Notes: a model not told the origin generated them from the letters alone. A stretch of 64,000 nt of DNA from Methylobacillus rhizosphaerae (GCF_900187985.1 NZ_FZOA01000006.1:124001-188000), one strand, 5' to 3'; numbered from the stretch's first letter, positions 47,150-57,128 are shown. A program made the numbers and translations.

Positions 47150-48055
47150 ATGAACCCAAATGCAATCTTCGATTACCTTCAAGACCTGCAAGCCCGCATC
47201 GTGGAAGCCATTGAACTGGTAGATGGCAAGCGCTTCCTGCACGATAGCTGGCAACGCGCAGAAGGCGGAGGTGGCACTTCCTGCATGCTGGAGGGAGGCA
47301 ATGTATTTGAACGTGCCGGCATTGGATTCTCGCATGTGCTGGGCAGCAAGCTACCTCCATCGGCCAGCGTGGCACACCCTGAAGCAGCTGGGCGCAATTG
47401 GCAGGCCATGGGGGTATCGCTGGTATTCCATCCGCGTAATCCCTATATTCCCACTGTCCACATGAACGTGCGTTTCTTCGTGGCAGAAAAACCTGGTGAG
47501 GAACCAGTTTGGTGGTTTGGCGGCGGTATGGACCTGACACCCTATTATGGCTTTGAGGAAGATGCAGTACATTTTCATCGCACTTGCCGCAACGCCGTCA
47601 GCCCGTTCGGCGAGCAGTATTACGCCAGGTTCAAACAGGCATGCGATGAGTATTTCTACCTCAAGCACCGCAAGGAAGCCCGCGGTATAGGCGGTATCTT
47701 CTTCGATGACTTCAGCGAGCTTGGTTTCGAACAGAGTTTTGCTTTCCAGCGCAGTGTGGGAGATGCCTTCCTCAATGCCTACCTGCCTATTGTGCAAAAA
47801 CGCAAGAACATGCCATACGGTGAACGTGAACGTGACTTCCAAGCCTACCGCCGGGGACGTTATGTCGAGTTCAACCTGATTCAGGATCGCGGTACTATTT
47901 TCGGGCTGCAATCCAATGGCCGTACCGAATCCATCCTGTTATCCATGCCTCCCATCGTCAAATGGCGTTATGACTGGAGGCCAGAAACCGGCTCCCCTGA
48001 AGCTAGGCTATATACAGACTTCATTACCGGGCGTGACTGGCTCGCCGGCACATAA
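47150..48055 (+). CDS. hemF: oxygen-dependent coproporphyrinogen III oxidase
   Basis: Oxidatively decarboxylates coproporphyrinogen III to protoporphyrinogen IX in haem synthesis, using O2. The 301 residues match HemF throughout: [91 protein letters not shown]. The start at 47150 has GGAG ahead of it; the longer frame overlaps tsaC and was rejected. Confidence 0.97.
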   Translation: MNPNAIFDYLQDLQARIVEAIELVDGKRFLHDSWQRAEGGGGTSCMLEGGNVFERAGIGFSHVLGSKLPPSASVAHPEAAGRNWQAMGVSLVFHPRNPYIPTVHMNVRFFVAEKPGEEPVWWFGGGMDLTPYYGFEEDAVHFHRTCRNAVSPFGEQYYARFKQACDEYFYLKHRKEARGIGGIFFDDFSELGFEQSFAFQRSVGDAFLNAYLPIVQKRKNMPYGERERDFQAYRRGRYVEFNLIQDRGTIFGLQSNGRTESILLSMPPIVKWRYDWRPETGSPEARLYTDFITGRDWLAGT

Positions 48056-48080
48056 ACAATGATCTCCCGGCAGGGAAGAG

Positions 48081-48107
48081 TTAGCACTCAGGCATAATTC
48101 GTGCATA
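48081..48107 (+). promoter_or_regulatory. CIRCE-like half site before the amino acid permease
   Basis: A perfect left half TTAGCACTC (48081-48089) is followed after 9 bases by TCGTGCATA, which keeps 5 of 9 positions of the right half of CIRCE. It sits 27 bases before the permease start. It may be a degenerate HrcA operator or a chance match. Confidence 0.25.
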
Positions 48108-48134
48108 CTAAAAAAACAAAAAAGGGAGCTTGAT

Positions 48135-49535
48135 ATGTTTGCCCAGCTGTTTCGCACTAAGCCAATTGAGATAGGTCGTCACAGCGGCCTGAGAAAATGC
48201 CTGACGGCATTCGACCTTGCCCTGCTCGGTATCGGTTGCGCCATCGGCACCGGCATTTTTGTGCTGACAGGTATTGCGGCTGCCGTGTACTCCGGCCCCG
48301 CGGTAATAATTTCCTTCATTATTGCAGGCCTGGCAGCCGGCTTTGCCGGTTTCGCCTATGCCGAGCTCGCAGCATCAGTTGGCGGGTCAGGCAGTGCCTA
48401 TGGCTATACCTATGTGGCCTTCGGCGAATTCTTTGCGTGGGTCATTGCCTGGATATTGCTGCTTGAATATGGTGTCGGGGCAGCAGCAGTCGCCAATGGC
48501 TGGTCCGGTTATTTCATCAATACCCTCGCCAATTTCCATATTGTCATTCCCGATGCCTGGACCAAGGCTCCCAGCCAGGGAGGCATCATCAACCTGCCGG
48601 CTTTCGGCATTATCTGGCTACTCGTCCTGGTACTGGTCAGCGGCGTCAAACAGAGCTCTACCGTCAACAATATCATGGTGGTTATCAAGATCAGCACTAT
48701 CGCCATCTTCCTGGCCATTGCGGTTGGGCATATCAATACTGACAACTGGCAACCTTTCATGCCATTCGGCTGGTTTTCCACGCAAGCAGACGGTCACAAT
48801 ATCGGCATTCTCGCTGGTGCATCGCTGGTATTCTTTGCCTACTTTGGCTTTGATGCCGTTTCCACCGCTGCCGATGAGGCACGCAATCCGCAACGCGACC
48901 TGCCCATTGGCTTGATTGCCGCCCTGATCTTCTGTACGGTCATTTATATCCTGGTGGCTGGCATGCTTACCGGCGTAGTGCATTATTCCGACCTCAATGT
49001 ATCATCCCCGGTTGCCTATGCACTGGCAACGCTGGGATACTCATGGTCGTCCACCCTGGTCGCCACCGGCATCCTGGCAGGCCTGATCACAGTGCTTCTG
49101 GTACTGCTTTACGGCCTTACCCGCATTCTCTACGCAATGAGCCATGATGGATTAATTCCTGCTGTCTTCTCCAAGGTCAACCCAGAACGCCACACCCCGA
49201 CCCGTCTCATCCTGCTATGTGGCAGCATTATTTCCATCGTGGCTGGCTTTTTCCCGCTGGGAACGTTGGCCGAGACGGTCAATATCGGCACACTGGCCAG
49301 CTTTATCATGGTCTGCTGCGGCGTTATTATTCTGCGGATACGCCAACCTGACCTGCCCCGCCCATTCAAAAACCCCTGGAACCCCCTGATCCCGCTGCTG
49401 GGCATTGTCTCATGCAGCGCCCTCATGGCCTTCCTGCCAGATGAAACCTGGCACCGGTTCCTCATCTGGGTAGGTATCGGTATCGTGATGTACTTTGTCT
49501 ATTCAATGAGACACAGCAAACTCCGTACCAAATAA
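48135..49535 (+). CDS. APC-family amino acid permease
   Basis: A 466-residue inner-membrane amino acid transporter with about 12 helices. The APC signature in TM1 is ALLGIGCAIGTGIFVLTGIAA; others are AYAELAASVGGSGSAYGYTYVAFGEFFAW and FFAYFGFDAVSTAADEARNPQRDLPIG (TM6 region). This wording resembles the YfnA/cationic amino acid transporter group. The substrate is unknown. AGGGAGC precedes the start. Confidence 0.9.
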   Translation: MFAQLFRTKPIEIGRHSGLRKCLTAFDLALLGIGCAIGTGIFVLTGIAAAVYSGPAVIISFIIAGLAAGFAGFAYAELAASVGGSGSAYGYTYVAFGEFFAWVIAWILLLEYGVGAAAVANGWSGYFINTLANFHIVIPDAWTKAPSQGGIINLPAFGIIWLLVLVLVSGVKQSSTVNNIMVVIKISTIAIFLAIAVGHINTDNWQPFMPFGWFSTQADGHNIGILAGASLVFFAYFGFDAVSTAADEARNPQRDLPIGLIAALIFCTVIYILVAGMLTGVVHYSDLNVSSPVAYALATLGYSWSSTLVATGILAGLITVLLVLLYGLTRILYAMSHDGLIPAVFSKVNPERHTPTRLILLCGSIISIVAGFFPLGTLAETVNIGTLASFIMVCCGVIILRIRQPDLPRPFKNPWNPLIPLLGIVSCSALMAFLPDETWHRFLIWVGIGIVMYFVYSMRHSKLRTK

Positions 49536-49629
49536 CCTAGTCTTCTGTACGTACACTCGACATCACGACAGCATCGTTGCAGTGATTCCACCAGAGTGAC
49601 TCTCAACCCGGCCTACCAATTCAACAGGC

Positions 49630-49705
49630 AAAAAAAACCAGTCCGAGAAGGACTGGCAGAAGGGATATTACTAAAAATGGAGATAATCCCTGCCTCTCGG
49701 CAGGG
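49630..49705 (-). terminator. terminator hairpins downstream of xoxF
   Basis: On the minus strand two stems follow the xoxF stop: CCCTGCC/GGCAGGG (49688-49705, loop of four) and then CCAGTCC/GGACTGG (49638-49656) running into eight U (49630-49637). The second is a strong intrinsic terminator. Its tail shares an 18-base identity with the terminator of the candidate sRNA near 32.47 kb. Confidence 0.88.
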
Positions 49706-49723
49706 GTACTACTTTAAAGATGA

Positions 49724-51607
49724 TTAGAGACTGAATACGTTTAATGCACCACCACCAGGGGCTGCATTCCACTCTTTCAGTTCCTTGTAACCACCTGCTG
49801 CGCCCAGACCTTCGTTGTCGTTGGTCAAACCCAGATTCATTGCCACACCTGCCCAACCACCGATACCGGACAAAATTGCGACGTATTGCTTACCCTTATG
49901 GCCATAGGTGATCGGGTTACCGACAACACCAGAACCTACACGGAATTTCCAGAGCTCCTTGCCATTTTTGGCATCTACAGCTTTCAGCCAGCGATCCAGA
50001 GTACCGTAAAAGACAACATCAGACGCTGTGGCCAGAGCACCACTCCATACTGAGAATTTTTCTTTCTTGTACCAAGCTTGCTTGCCTTTCAAGCCATCCC
50101 ATGCCATGAAACCACCCATGACACCATCAGGACCAGGATACATGCTCAGTGTTGCACCCACCCATGGCTGGCCCGCCACGTATTTCACTTCTACAGGCTC
50201 GTAATCCATACAAACATGGTTAAGCGGAACATAGAACAATTTGGTTTTAGGGGAAAAAGCAGCAGGTTGCTGGTCTTTCACTCCCAACGCAGCAGGACAA
50301 ATCCCTGTGACATTCACATCTTCGTGTGTCGAAACCTTTGCATCTTTTTGTGGAATACCAGTAGCAAGATCAATACCGGTTGCCCAGTTGACAAATGGAT
50401 GCATCTTCTCAGCCACCAACAGCTTGCCACTCTGTCTATCCAGGGTATAGCCAAAACCGTTACGATCAAAGTGCGTTGCCAGCTTCTTGCCATCCGCATC
50501 CCAGAGAATGGTTTCGTTCACAGCGTCATAATCCCACTCATCATGAGGGGTCAACTGATAACCCCACTTGGCAAAACCAGTATCCAGGTCACGAGCAAAA
50601 ATCGTCATAGACCACTTATTGTCACCTGGCCGTACATCCGGATTCCAGACAGAAGGATTGCCTGTGGAGTAATAAACCAGATTCAGGCCTGAATCATAAG
50701 AGTACCAACCCCATGTTGCACCACCGCCCTGCTCCCAACCATTCTTGCTGGCTTGCGGCTTGAGCCATGTTCTCGTGCCCAGATCTTTCTCGGGGAATTT
50801 CAGCTTTTCCTTAGGCAATGCCTTGTAGGACCCACCCTCCTTGTTCCCGCCATTCACGTCCTCATACACGGACAAAGCACTGTAATGTGGATTATCCTTG
50901 TTGAAATCGTCACCAATTAACACTTCGCTGTCAGGACCAGTACTATAGGCGCGCCATGCAATCGAGCCATCCTTGATGTTGTAGGCAGTCAGATAACAAC
51001 GTACGCCATATTCACCACCGGAACAACCTGTCAGCACTTTGTCCTTGAATACATGCGGTGCATTGGTTGTTGTCGCCCCCTGCTTCACGTCCACCACGCT
51101 CGTATCCCAGACTTTGGCACCAGTCTTGGCATCCAAAGCGACCAGCTGGCCATCGTTCTGCTGCAGGAATATCTTGCCATCGCCATAAGCCAGGCCACGG
51201 GTTACGTTATCGCAACAGAGCAGCGCCTGTACAGAAGGATCTTGCTTGGGGAAATAGGACCATTTGATCTTTTCCTCATTACTCAAATCAAGTGCATAGA
51301 CATTGTTAGGAAAAGCTGTGGTGAAGTACATCGTGTCACCAATCACCAGCGGAGCACCTTCGTGCCCGCGATTCACCCCGGTTGCAAATGTCCATGCAGC
51401 CTTTAGATTCTTAATATTGGATTGATTGATCTGAGTCAGCTTACTGTAACCAGTGCTAGCGTAATCCTTACGCTGAGTCACCCACTGATTTTCATCCTGG
51501 ATCAGTTTCTCCAGATCATCTGCTGCAAAGGCAGAAACGGAAGTCATCCCGATCATGCCGACACCTAATGCTATTTTCAAATGCTTTGCTTTCAAGGAAC
51601 TCTCCAT
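49724..51607 (-). CDS. xoxF: lanthanide-dependent methanol dehydrogenase, XoxF type
   Basis: A periplasmic PQQ enzyme that oxidises methanol to formaldehyde (or on to formate) and reduces a cytochrome c. The 627 residues start with a signal peptide (cleaved near SAFAAD) and form an eight-bladed propeller. Key residues: vicinal Cys131-Cys132 (LLCCDN), Glu199 (GGEYGVR), Asn317 (STGNPSVWNPD), catalytic Asp359 and the extra Asp361 in DEWDYDAVNE. That extra Asp replaces Ala of calcium-dependent MxaF and marks lanthanide (XoxF) enzymes. The ATG at 51607 has a poor ribosome site; a TTG at 51595 with GGAGAG before it is a good alternative. No mxa, xoxG or xoxJ genes follow. It is divergent from a sigma-54 activator. 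Confidence 0.94.
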   Translation of the reverse strand: MESSLKAKHLKIALGVGMIGMTSVSAFAADDLEKLIQDENQWVTQRKDYASTGYSKLTQINQSNIKNLKAAWTFATGVNRGHEGAPLVIGDTMYFTTAFPNNVYALDLSNEEKIKWSYFPKQDPSVQALLCCDNVTRGLAYGDGKIFLQQNDGQLVALDAKTGAKVWDTSVVDVKQGATTTNAPHVFKDKVLTGCSGGEYGVRCYLTAYNIKDGSIAWRAYSTGPDSEVLIGDDFNKDNPHYSALSVYEDVNGGNKEGGSYKALPKEKLKFPEKDLGTRTWLKPQASKNGWEQGGGATWGWYSYDSGLNLVYYSTGNPSVWNPDVRPGDNKWSMTIFARDLDTGFAKWGYQLTPHDEWDYDAVNETILWDADGKKLATHFDRNGFGYTLDRQSGKLLVAEKMHPFVNWATGIDLATGIPQKDAKVSTHEDVNVTGICPAALGVKDQQPAAFSPKTKLFYVPLNHVCMDYEPVEVKYVAGQPWVGATLSMYPGPDGVMGGFMAWDGLKGKQAWYKKEKFSVWSGALATASDVVFYGTLDRWLKAVDAKNGKELWKFRVGSGVVGNPITYGHKGKQYVAILSGIGGWAGVAMNLGLTNDNEGLGAAGGYKELKEWNAAPGGGALNVFSL

Positions 51608-51671
51608 AGTGTGATTGTCATGTTCTCTGCTGTCTCACATAAACATTGCAATGACAGCAGTGTGGCCAATT

Positions 51672-51686
51672 GCAGTTTGACCACCG
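51672..51686 (-). promoter_or_regulatory. possible sigma-54 promoter of xoxF
   Basis: On the minus strand CGGTGGTCAAACTGC keeps the essential GG-N10-GC spacing of a -24/-12 promoter, about 65 bases before the xoxF start. The flanking consensus is poor, so this is a weak candidate supported mainly by the adjacent sigma-54 activator. Confidence 0.3.
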
Positions 51687-51733
51687 ACTCGCTTTTTCAA
51701 TACAGCAAAGCCCATGCCACCTCCCACAAAAAC

Positions 51734-51862
51734 CAGGAATAATTCCTGAAAACCAAATGAAAATAATATGTTGCCATACAATATTGTTCCTAAACTCCCA
51801 TAGAGCCAGTCACAGCAAGGTTGTATCAAAATTGCACAGGTGCTACATTTGGGAACAATTCC
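51734..51862. promoter_or_regulatory. paired dyads between xoxF and its divergent activator
   Basis: Two related palindromes are present: CAGGAATAATTCCTG (51734-51748, perfect) and GGAACAATTCC (51852-51862), both of the form GGAA-N3-TTCC. A third element, ACAATATTGT (51778-51787) followed by TCC, lies between them. They are placed where an enhancer-binding protein would act on xoxF and on its own gene. Confidence 0.5.
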
Positions 51863-51884
51863 TAGAACGATCAAGAACTTCACT

Positions 51885-53780
51885 ATGCAACACCCCATGA
51901 AAAAATCTGCACACGAAATCAACCGCGCACGCCAGCAATTTCTTGCACACGGCAATATGCAGGAGGGGGTAGTCAATGAAACTATTGCTGCTTCATGGCA
52001 GCGCAGTATGCGTAATGGTGTGGATGCCAGTCAGCCCTTAAGCATGGTGACATTGAATCGTGCCGAGCTTGACATACGACAGAGCAAAAACCGCTTGCTG
52101 TTAACACAATCCAAGGCAGAAATTGCCACACTGTATGAGCAGATAGCTCACTCCTATAGCGTGGTGACACTGACCGATGCAGAAGGCACTATCCTGCATA
52201 GTGAAGGGCAACATCACCTGATTGGCCTTGCTCCCGAACTCCTGAGCCCAGGCTACTCATGGAATGAGCAACAACGCGGTACAAATGCCATTGGGACCGC
52301 CATTGTTGAGCAAAAAGCTGTCGCAGTACAATGTGCAGAACATTTTGTTGAGCAATTACATCATTTCAGTTGTTATGCAGTCCCAATTTTTGGGGCTAAT
52401 CGTCAGCTACTCGGCACTCTTAACGTTTCCAATGCCTTTTCCATACATCAGCCACATACCATGGCGCTGGTCAAAATGGCAGCCCAGCTCATAGAGAACC
52501 GTGTATTCAGAGCTTGTCACCAAGGACCAGTCTGCCTGCATTTCCACAACAATACGGATTTTATTCATACCCAATGGGAAGGGCTGGCAGTTTTCTCACG
52601 ACAAGGTGATCTCCTGGCAATCAACAAGAGTGGATTAAATTTGCTTGGCATTGCCGATATCCCACACAACTTCCAAAGCATCTTCGGACAATCATTCGAC
52701 CAAGTCTGCGCACGACACCAGCAGATCATCACATTCGATGTCGCACATACTCATGGCGATATTTTGTACGGGGCAATGGAAATCAATACGGAATCACCAT
52801 CATCCATCAAGCCTGTTGCCACACGTCAACCCGTATCTAGCATGCCCAGAACCTTGGCAGCGATTCCTGATCATGATCCGAGGATTGCAGAAATACTGAG
52901 ACAAGCCACTCTGGTCATGAATCGGGATATCTCCATTCTGATCCAGGGAGAAACAGGCGTTGGCAAAGAACTACTTGCCAGTGCTATCCATTACTCCAGT
53001 GACCGTGCACATGGTCCACTCATCGCAGTCAACTGCGCCGCACTACCTGAAGGATTAATTGAAGCAGAACTGTTCGGCTACGAAGAAGGCGCATTCACCG
53101 GTGCTCGCCAGAAAGGGAATTCTGGCAAGATAGAACAGGCTCATGGTGGCACTTTGTTTCTTGATGAAATCGGCGATATGCCATTACTTTTGCAAGCACG
53201 GTTGCTACGTGTACTGCAGGAGCGCAGCATAACGCCCCTGGGTAGCAGCAAATCCAAAAAACTGGACTTTGCTATCATCAGTGCAACCAATCAAACCTTG
53301 CAGGAAAAAGTTGCCTCAGGCGCATTCCGCAAAGATCTTTACTACCGCCTGAATGGAATCAGCCTGACCTTGCCCCCATTACGAGAACGAAAAGACCTTG
53401 ATGCACTGGTACAAAATATCATGACAGCCGAGCATGCTGGCAGCACAAGGATTCATGCAGAAGTTATGCACCTGTTCCGTCAACATTCATGGCCAGGCAA
53501 TATCCGTCAGTTACATAATGTACTGAAAACCATGCTGGCACTGGCAGCAGGTCAGCCCCTGCAGCGGCAACATCTGCCACCAGGCTTCACGGATGACCTA
53601 AAAGATAACAGTATCGCTGCGCCACAGCTACTGACTGCAGGCTCCATCTCCGATATTACCAATGAAGCGGTCAGACTGGCATTGCAGAACCATGAAGGCA
53701 ATATTTCTGCGGCCGCTCGTGAATTAGGGATGAGCCGCAATCGCCTGTACAGAAAATTAAAGTCACTCGGTATGACTTAG
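51885..53780 (+). CDS. sigma-54-dependent activator, AcoR-like (GAF-AAA-Fis)
   Basis: A 631-residue enhancer-binding protein. The N-terminal region (INRARQQFLAHGNM, then IAASWQRSMRNGVDAS) and GAF-type sensor (SVVTLTDAEGTILHSEG, AIVEQKAVAVQCAEHF) are as in AcoR. The central AAA+ domain has Walker A GETGVGKE, the sigma-54 contact motif GAFTGA (in YEEGAFTGARQKG), Walker B GGTLFLDEIGDMPL and arginine-finger region RKDLYYRLN. A C-terminal Fis-type helix-turn-helix (ALQNHEGNISAAARELGMSRNRLYRKLKSLG) follows. AcoR-type activators often control PQQ alcohol dehydrogenases or aldehyde metabolism. Divergence from xoxF suggests it activates that gene. Confidence 0.92.
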   Translation: MQHPMKKSAHEINRARQQFLAHGNMQEGVVNETIAASWQRSMRNGVDASQPLSMVTLNRAELDIRQSKNRLLLTQSKAEIATLYEQIAHSYSVVTLTDAEGTILHSEGQHHLIGLAPELLSPGYSWNEQQRGTNAIGTAIVEQKAVAVQCAEHFVEQLHHFSCYAVPIFGANRQLLGTLNVSNAFSIHQPHTMALVKMAAQLIENRVFRACHQGPVCLHFHNNTDFIHTQWEGLAVFSRQGDLLAINKSGLNLLGIADIPHNFQSIFGQSFDQVCARHQQIITFDVAHTHGDILYGAMEINTESPSSIKPVATRQPVSSMPRTLAAIPDHDPRIAEILRQATLVMNRDISILIQGETGVGKELLASAIHYSSDRAHGPLIAVNCAALPEGLIEAELFGYEEGAFTGARQKGNSGKIEQAHGGTLFLDEIGDMPLLLQARLLRVLQERSITPLGSSKSKKLDFAIISATNQTLQEKVASGAFRKDLYYRLNGISLTLPPLRERKDLDALVQNIMTAEHAGSTRIHAEVMHLFRQHSWPGNIRQLHNVLKTMLALAAGQPLQRQHLPPGFTDDLKDNSIAAPQLLTAGSISDITNEAVRLALQNHEGNISAAARELGMSRNRLYRKLKSLGMT

Positions 53781-53786
53781 GGCAAT

Positions 53787-53811
53787 AAAAAAACCAGTCG
53801 ACGCCGACTGG
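53787..53811 (-). terminator. terminator of the cytochrome c gene
   Basis: On the minus strand the stem CCAGTCG/CGACTGG (53794-53811) runs into seven U (53787-53793). It ends the cytochrome c gene; in the plus direction the same stem may help stop the activator transcript. Confidence 0.85.
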
Positions 53812-53830
53812 TTCTGAAGTATCCCGAACG

Positions 53831-54157
53831 TTACTTTAATGTCAGTATCCACTGCACAATGATCTTGATATCCTCATCCTTCACCTGAGGACTATTGGCC
53901 CGCATGGGAACCGGCCCCCATACGCCACTGGACCCGTTTTTCACCCGCCCGATCAGCTTGGTTTCCGCACCCTGCTCACCTCGATACTTGGCCGCAATAT
54001 CCCGCAATGCCGGCCCGATGACCTTTTCCTTGACGGTATGGCACGCCAGGCAACCATTTTTCTGCGCCAATGCTTCTACAGAAGCATCCGCCGCTACAGC
54101 CGGTGCAACCACCAGCATACAACTCATCATGACCCATATGCACACGATTGCTTTCAC
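53831..54157 (-). CDS. class I cytochrome c (c551/c552-like)
   Basis: A 108-residue periplasmic electron carrier with a signal peptide (IVCIWVMMSCMLVVAPAVA) and one haem motif, CLACH, near residue 36. The axial Met is in GPVPMRANSP, and the end KDEDIKIIVQWILTLK is typical of c551/c552. It is close to xoxF but on the far side of the activator, so it could accept electrons in methanol oxidation or belong to general respiration. It is shorter than a typical XoxG. Confidence 0.9.
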   Translation of the reverse strand: MKAIVCIWVMMSCMLVVAPAVAADASVEALAQKNGCLACHTVKEKVIGPALRDIAAKYRGEQGAETKLIGRVKNGSSGVWGPVPMRANSPQVKDEDIKIIVQWILTLK

Positions 54158-54253
54158 TCTACACCTCCTGGAGAACCTGTCCGCGGTTCCCTCTACATCA
54201 TGTTTAAAACAATTCAGTCAGGAAACAAACTGCTTTTCCTGTATCCACTCCAA

Positions 54254-55165
54254 TTACAAGCTTTCGGTACTGTATTGCACATTCAGAGTATGAGAGCTGC
54301 CAGGCTCCACCGTGACAACATTGCTTCTGACATTTGAGGTTTCAACACACACCATGCTGCGCCAGCCATAGTGACTGCCCAGGTCGCCAATCTCGGCAGC
54401 CTTGCGCTCCCATGGTGTCCAGACCACGGTGGAATTACTGCCGGACTTCTCGATGATGATCCGACGGCGCAGGCCAGGATCTTCAAGAATGCAGGTGGAT
54501 TGGGTATTGAGGTATACACGATCCACTTCATCATTGAAGGTCACATCACCAGACTGTCGCTTGAGCATGTAATCCTCGACCTTATCTTCGTACTCGACAT
54601 GATCCAGGCCCAGAACCCTGACTACTTCAATATCGCTGACCTGGAAATAAGTATGCAATGCCTCGCCGATCACGAATGGCACATTGCCATGATTGGTAGT
54701 GGTCAATGCCATGCTGAGCACAGGACCGATATTGATCGTCAGCACCAACTCACAATCATAAGGCCACTGGTTTTCCACCTGGCGACTCTCACTCAGCTTC
54801 AATACCAGGCTAGTCGTATTGTCCGGTTCCGGCTTGGCTTCCACGACCTCCCACGGCACTACCCGCGCAAAACCATGCGGACACAAAGTTTCATCAGTAG
54901 AGTGAGGGCCGAACCATGGCCAGCAGACAGGAACACCACCACGAATGGATCGTCCAGCCACAAAACGTGCCTGGTCAGACAACCACAACACTGGCGCTTC
55001 CGCATGGCGAGGATTCCACCGCATGACATGACCACCTTGTAAGGCAACTTTGGCGGTGGCATGGGGATTTTCTATCTCCAATGTCACCAGCCCATTCAAG
55101 TCTGCAGAGAAATGGATTTTATGCCCGACCCCGTACCGGGCATTCAATTCATGTATTGATTGCAT
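54254..55165 (-). CDS. D-hexose-6-phosphate mutarotase (YeaD family)
   Basis: An aldose-1-epimerase-like protein of 303 residues that interconverts anomers of hexose 6-phosphates. It shows VALQGGHVMRWNP, SIRGGVPVCWPWFGPH, PHGFARVVPWEV, HTYFQVSDI and VVWTPWERKAAEIGDLG with the catalytic Glu/His residues of the family. Hexose phosphates are central in ribulose monophosphate-pathway methylotrophs, so a role in sugar-phosphate metabolism fits. It lies 52 bases after ilvD on the same strand. Confidence 0.91.
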   Translation of the reverse strand: MQSIHELNARYGVGHKIHFSADLNGLVTLEIENPHATAKVALQGGHVMRWNPRHAEAPVLWLSDQARFVAGRSIRGGVPVCWPWFGPHSTDETLCPHGFARVVPWEVVEAKPEPDNTTSLVLKLSESRQVENQWPYDCELVLTINIGPVLSMALTTTNHGNVPFVIGEALHTYFQVSDIEVVRVLGLDHVEYEDKVEDYMLKRQSGDVTFNDEVDRVYLNTQSTCILEDPGLRRRIIIEKSGSNSTVVWTPWERKAAEIGDLGSHYGWRSMVCVETSNVRSNVVTVEPGSSHTLNVQYSTESL

Positions 55166-55217
55166 ACGCTCATTTTCAATCTGATTGATGAATTATTATT
55201 ATTTTTCAGCCAGCTGC

Positions 55218-57068
55218 TTACTTCTCGATCTGGCTGACGTCGCGTACAGCGCCTTTCGCTGCTGACGTACTCATTGCGGCATACGCACGTAGAGCAACGG
55301 ATACATGACGCTCACGGTTGACAGGCTTCCAGGCATCCTTACCCTTGGCTTCCATCGCAGCACGACGGTGCGCCAGCACTTCATCACTTACCGCCAGGTG
55401 AATAGTACGGTTGGGAATATCAATTTCGACGATATCATTTTCTTCCACCAGACCAATGGCTCCGCCCTCGGCAGCTTCCGGAGAGGCATGTCCGATACTG
55501 AGGCCGGAAGTACCGCCGGAGAAGCGGCCATCCGTCAGCAGGGCACACGCCTTGCCCAGCCCCTTGGATTTCAGGTAGCTGGTCGGGTAGAGCATTTCCT
55601 GCATGCCTGGTCCACCGCGCGGGCCTTCATAGCGGATGATCACGATATCGCCCGCCACAATCTTGTCGGCCAGAATACCTGCCACCGCATCATCCTGGCT
55701 TTCGAAAATACGGGCACGCCCCGTAAACTTGAGAATGCTGTCGTCCACGCCAGCTGTCTTGACAATGCAGCCATCCAGCGCAATGTTGCCGTACAGCACG
55801 GCCAGGCCGCCATCCTGTGAATAGGCATGTTCCTTGTCACGGATACAACCTTCCTTGCGATCCGTATCAAGACCAGGCCACAGCATGGACTGGCTGAACG
55901 CGATCGTGGTGGCAATACCCCCGGGGGCAGCGCGATAGAATTTCTTCACGTCTTCATCGTCCGTGGTCATGATGTCCCATTTATCCAGCGCATCCCCCAG
56001 ACTGGGACTATGCACGGTAGGGGTGTCACGGTGGATCAGCCCGGCCCTGCTCAATTCGGCCAGAATCCCCATCACGCCGCCAGCGCGGTGTACATCCTCC
56101 ATATGATACTTGGTGGTTGCTGGTGCAACCTTGCTCACGCATGGAACGCCACGCGAGATACGGTCAATATCAGCCATGGTGAAATCCACTTTTGCCTCGT
56201 GCGCAGCTGCCAGCAAATGCAATACCGTATTGGTGGAGCCCCCCATGGCCACATCCAGGCTCATGGCATTCTCGAACGCATGCAGGTTGGCGATGCTGCG
56301 CGGCAACACGCTCTCGTCATCCTGTTCATAATAGCGTTTGGTGATTTCCACAATCAGTCGCCCTGCCTTGAGGAACAGTTCCTTGCGTGCAGCATGCGTG
56401 GCCAAGGTGGATCCATTACCAGGCAGGCTCAAGCCTAGCGCCTCAGTCAGGCAGTTCATGGAATTGGCAGTAAACATGCCGGAACAGGAACCGCAGGTCG
56501 GGCAGGCGGAACGCTCAATCGCCTCGGATTCCTCATCTGAAATATTGCTGTCCGCGGCTGCCACCATGGCATCCACCAGATCCAGCTTGTGCACATTGCC
56601 TTGCCAATTGACCTTGCCAGCCTCCATCGGGCCACCGGAAACAAAGACCACCGGGATATTCAGGCGCAACGCAGCCATCAGCATGCCTGGAGTAATCTTG
56701 TCGCAGTTGGAAATACAGACCAGCGCATCTGCACAGTGCGCACTGACCATATATTCCACAGCATCCGCAATCAGGTCGCGGCTTGGCAGGCTGTAGAGCA
56801 TGCCACTATGCCCCATGGCGATACCATCATCCACGGCGATAGTATTGAACTCCTTGGCTACACCACCAGCGCGCTCGATTTCACGCGCCACCAACTGTCC
56901 CAGATCCTTGAGGTGCACATGGCCCGGTACAAACTGCGTAAACGAGTTGGCAATGGCAATGATTGGTTTCTGGAAATCATCTTCCTTCATCCCGGTGGCA
57001 CGCCAGAGCGCACGTGCGCCAGCCATATTGCGGCCATGGGTGGAAGTTCTGGAGCGATATTGCGGCAT
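55218..57068 (-). CDS. ilvD: dihydroxy-acid dehydratase
   Basis: An iron-sulfur enzyme of valine and isoleucine synthesis that dehydrates 2,3-dihydroxy acids to 2-oxo acids. The 616 residues include [17 protein letters not shown] and [24 protein letters not shown], holding the cluster cysteines, the carbamylated-Lys/metal region ([12 protein letters not shown]), and [22 protein letters not shown] near the end. Length and sequence are of the long-type bacterial IlvD. It is divergent from lgt with 60 bases between starts. Confidence 0.97.
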   Translation of the reverse strand: MPQYRSRTSTHGRNMAGARALWRATGMKEDDFQKPIIAIANSFTQFVPGHVHLKDLGQLVAREIERAGGVAKEFNTIAVDDGIAMGHSGMLYSLPSRDLIADAVEYMVSAHCADALVCISNCDKITPGMLMAALRLNIPVVFVSGGPMEAGKVNWQGNVHKLDLVDAMVAAADSNISDEESEAIERSACPTCGSCSGMFTANSMNCLTEALGLSLPGNGSTLATHAARKELFLKAGRLIVEITKRYYEQDDESVLPRSIANLHAFENAMSLDVAMGGSTNTVLHLLAAAHEAKVDFTMADIDRISRGVPCVSKVAPATTKYHMEDVHRAGGVMGILAELSRAGLIHRDTPTVHSPSLGDALDKWDIMTTDDEDVKKFYRAAPGGIATTIAFSQSMLWPGLDTDRKEGCIRDKEHAYSQDGGLAVLYGNIALDGCIVKTAGVDDSILKFTGRARIFESQDDAVAGILADKIVAGDIVIIRYEGPRGGPGMQEMLYPTSYLKSKGLGKACALLTDGRFSGGTSGLSIGHASPEAAEGGAIGLVEENDIVEIDIPNRTIHLAVSDEVLAHRRAAMEAKGKDAWKPVNRERHVSVALRAYAAMSTSAAKGAVRDVSQIEK

Positions 57069-57128
57069 AAAAACCCTAAACTGAACGTATAATTAGGTAA
57101 TTTTACTCCAATCCTAAGGCCAATCCCA

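Noticed and set aside
51661..51685. Second possible sigma-54 site TGGCCAC near xoxF
   Set aside because: The spacing to the following GC is wrong (7 rather than 10 bases), so only the weaker GG-N10-GC site was listed.
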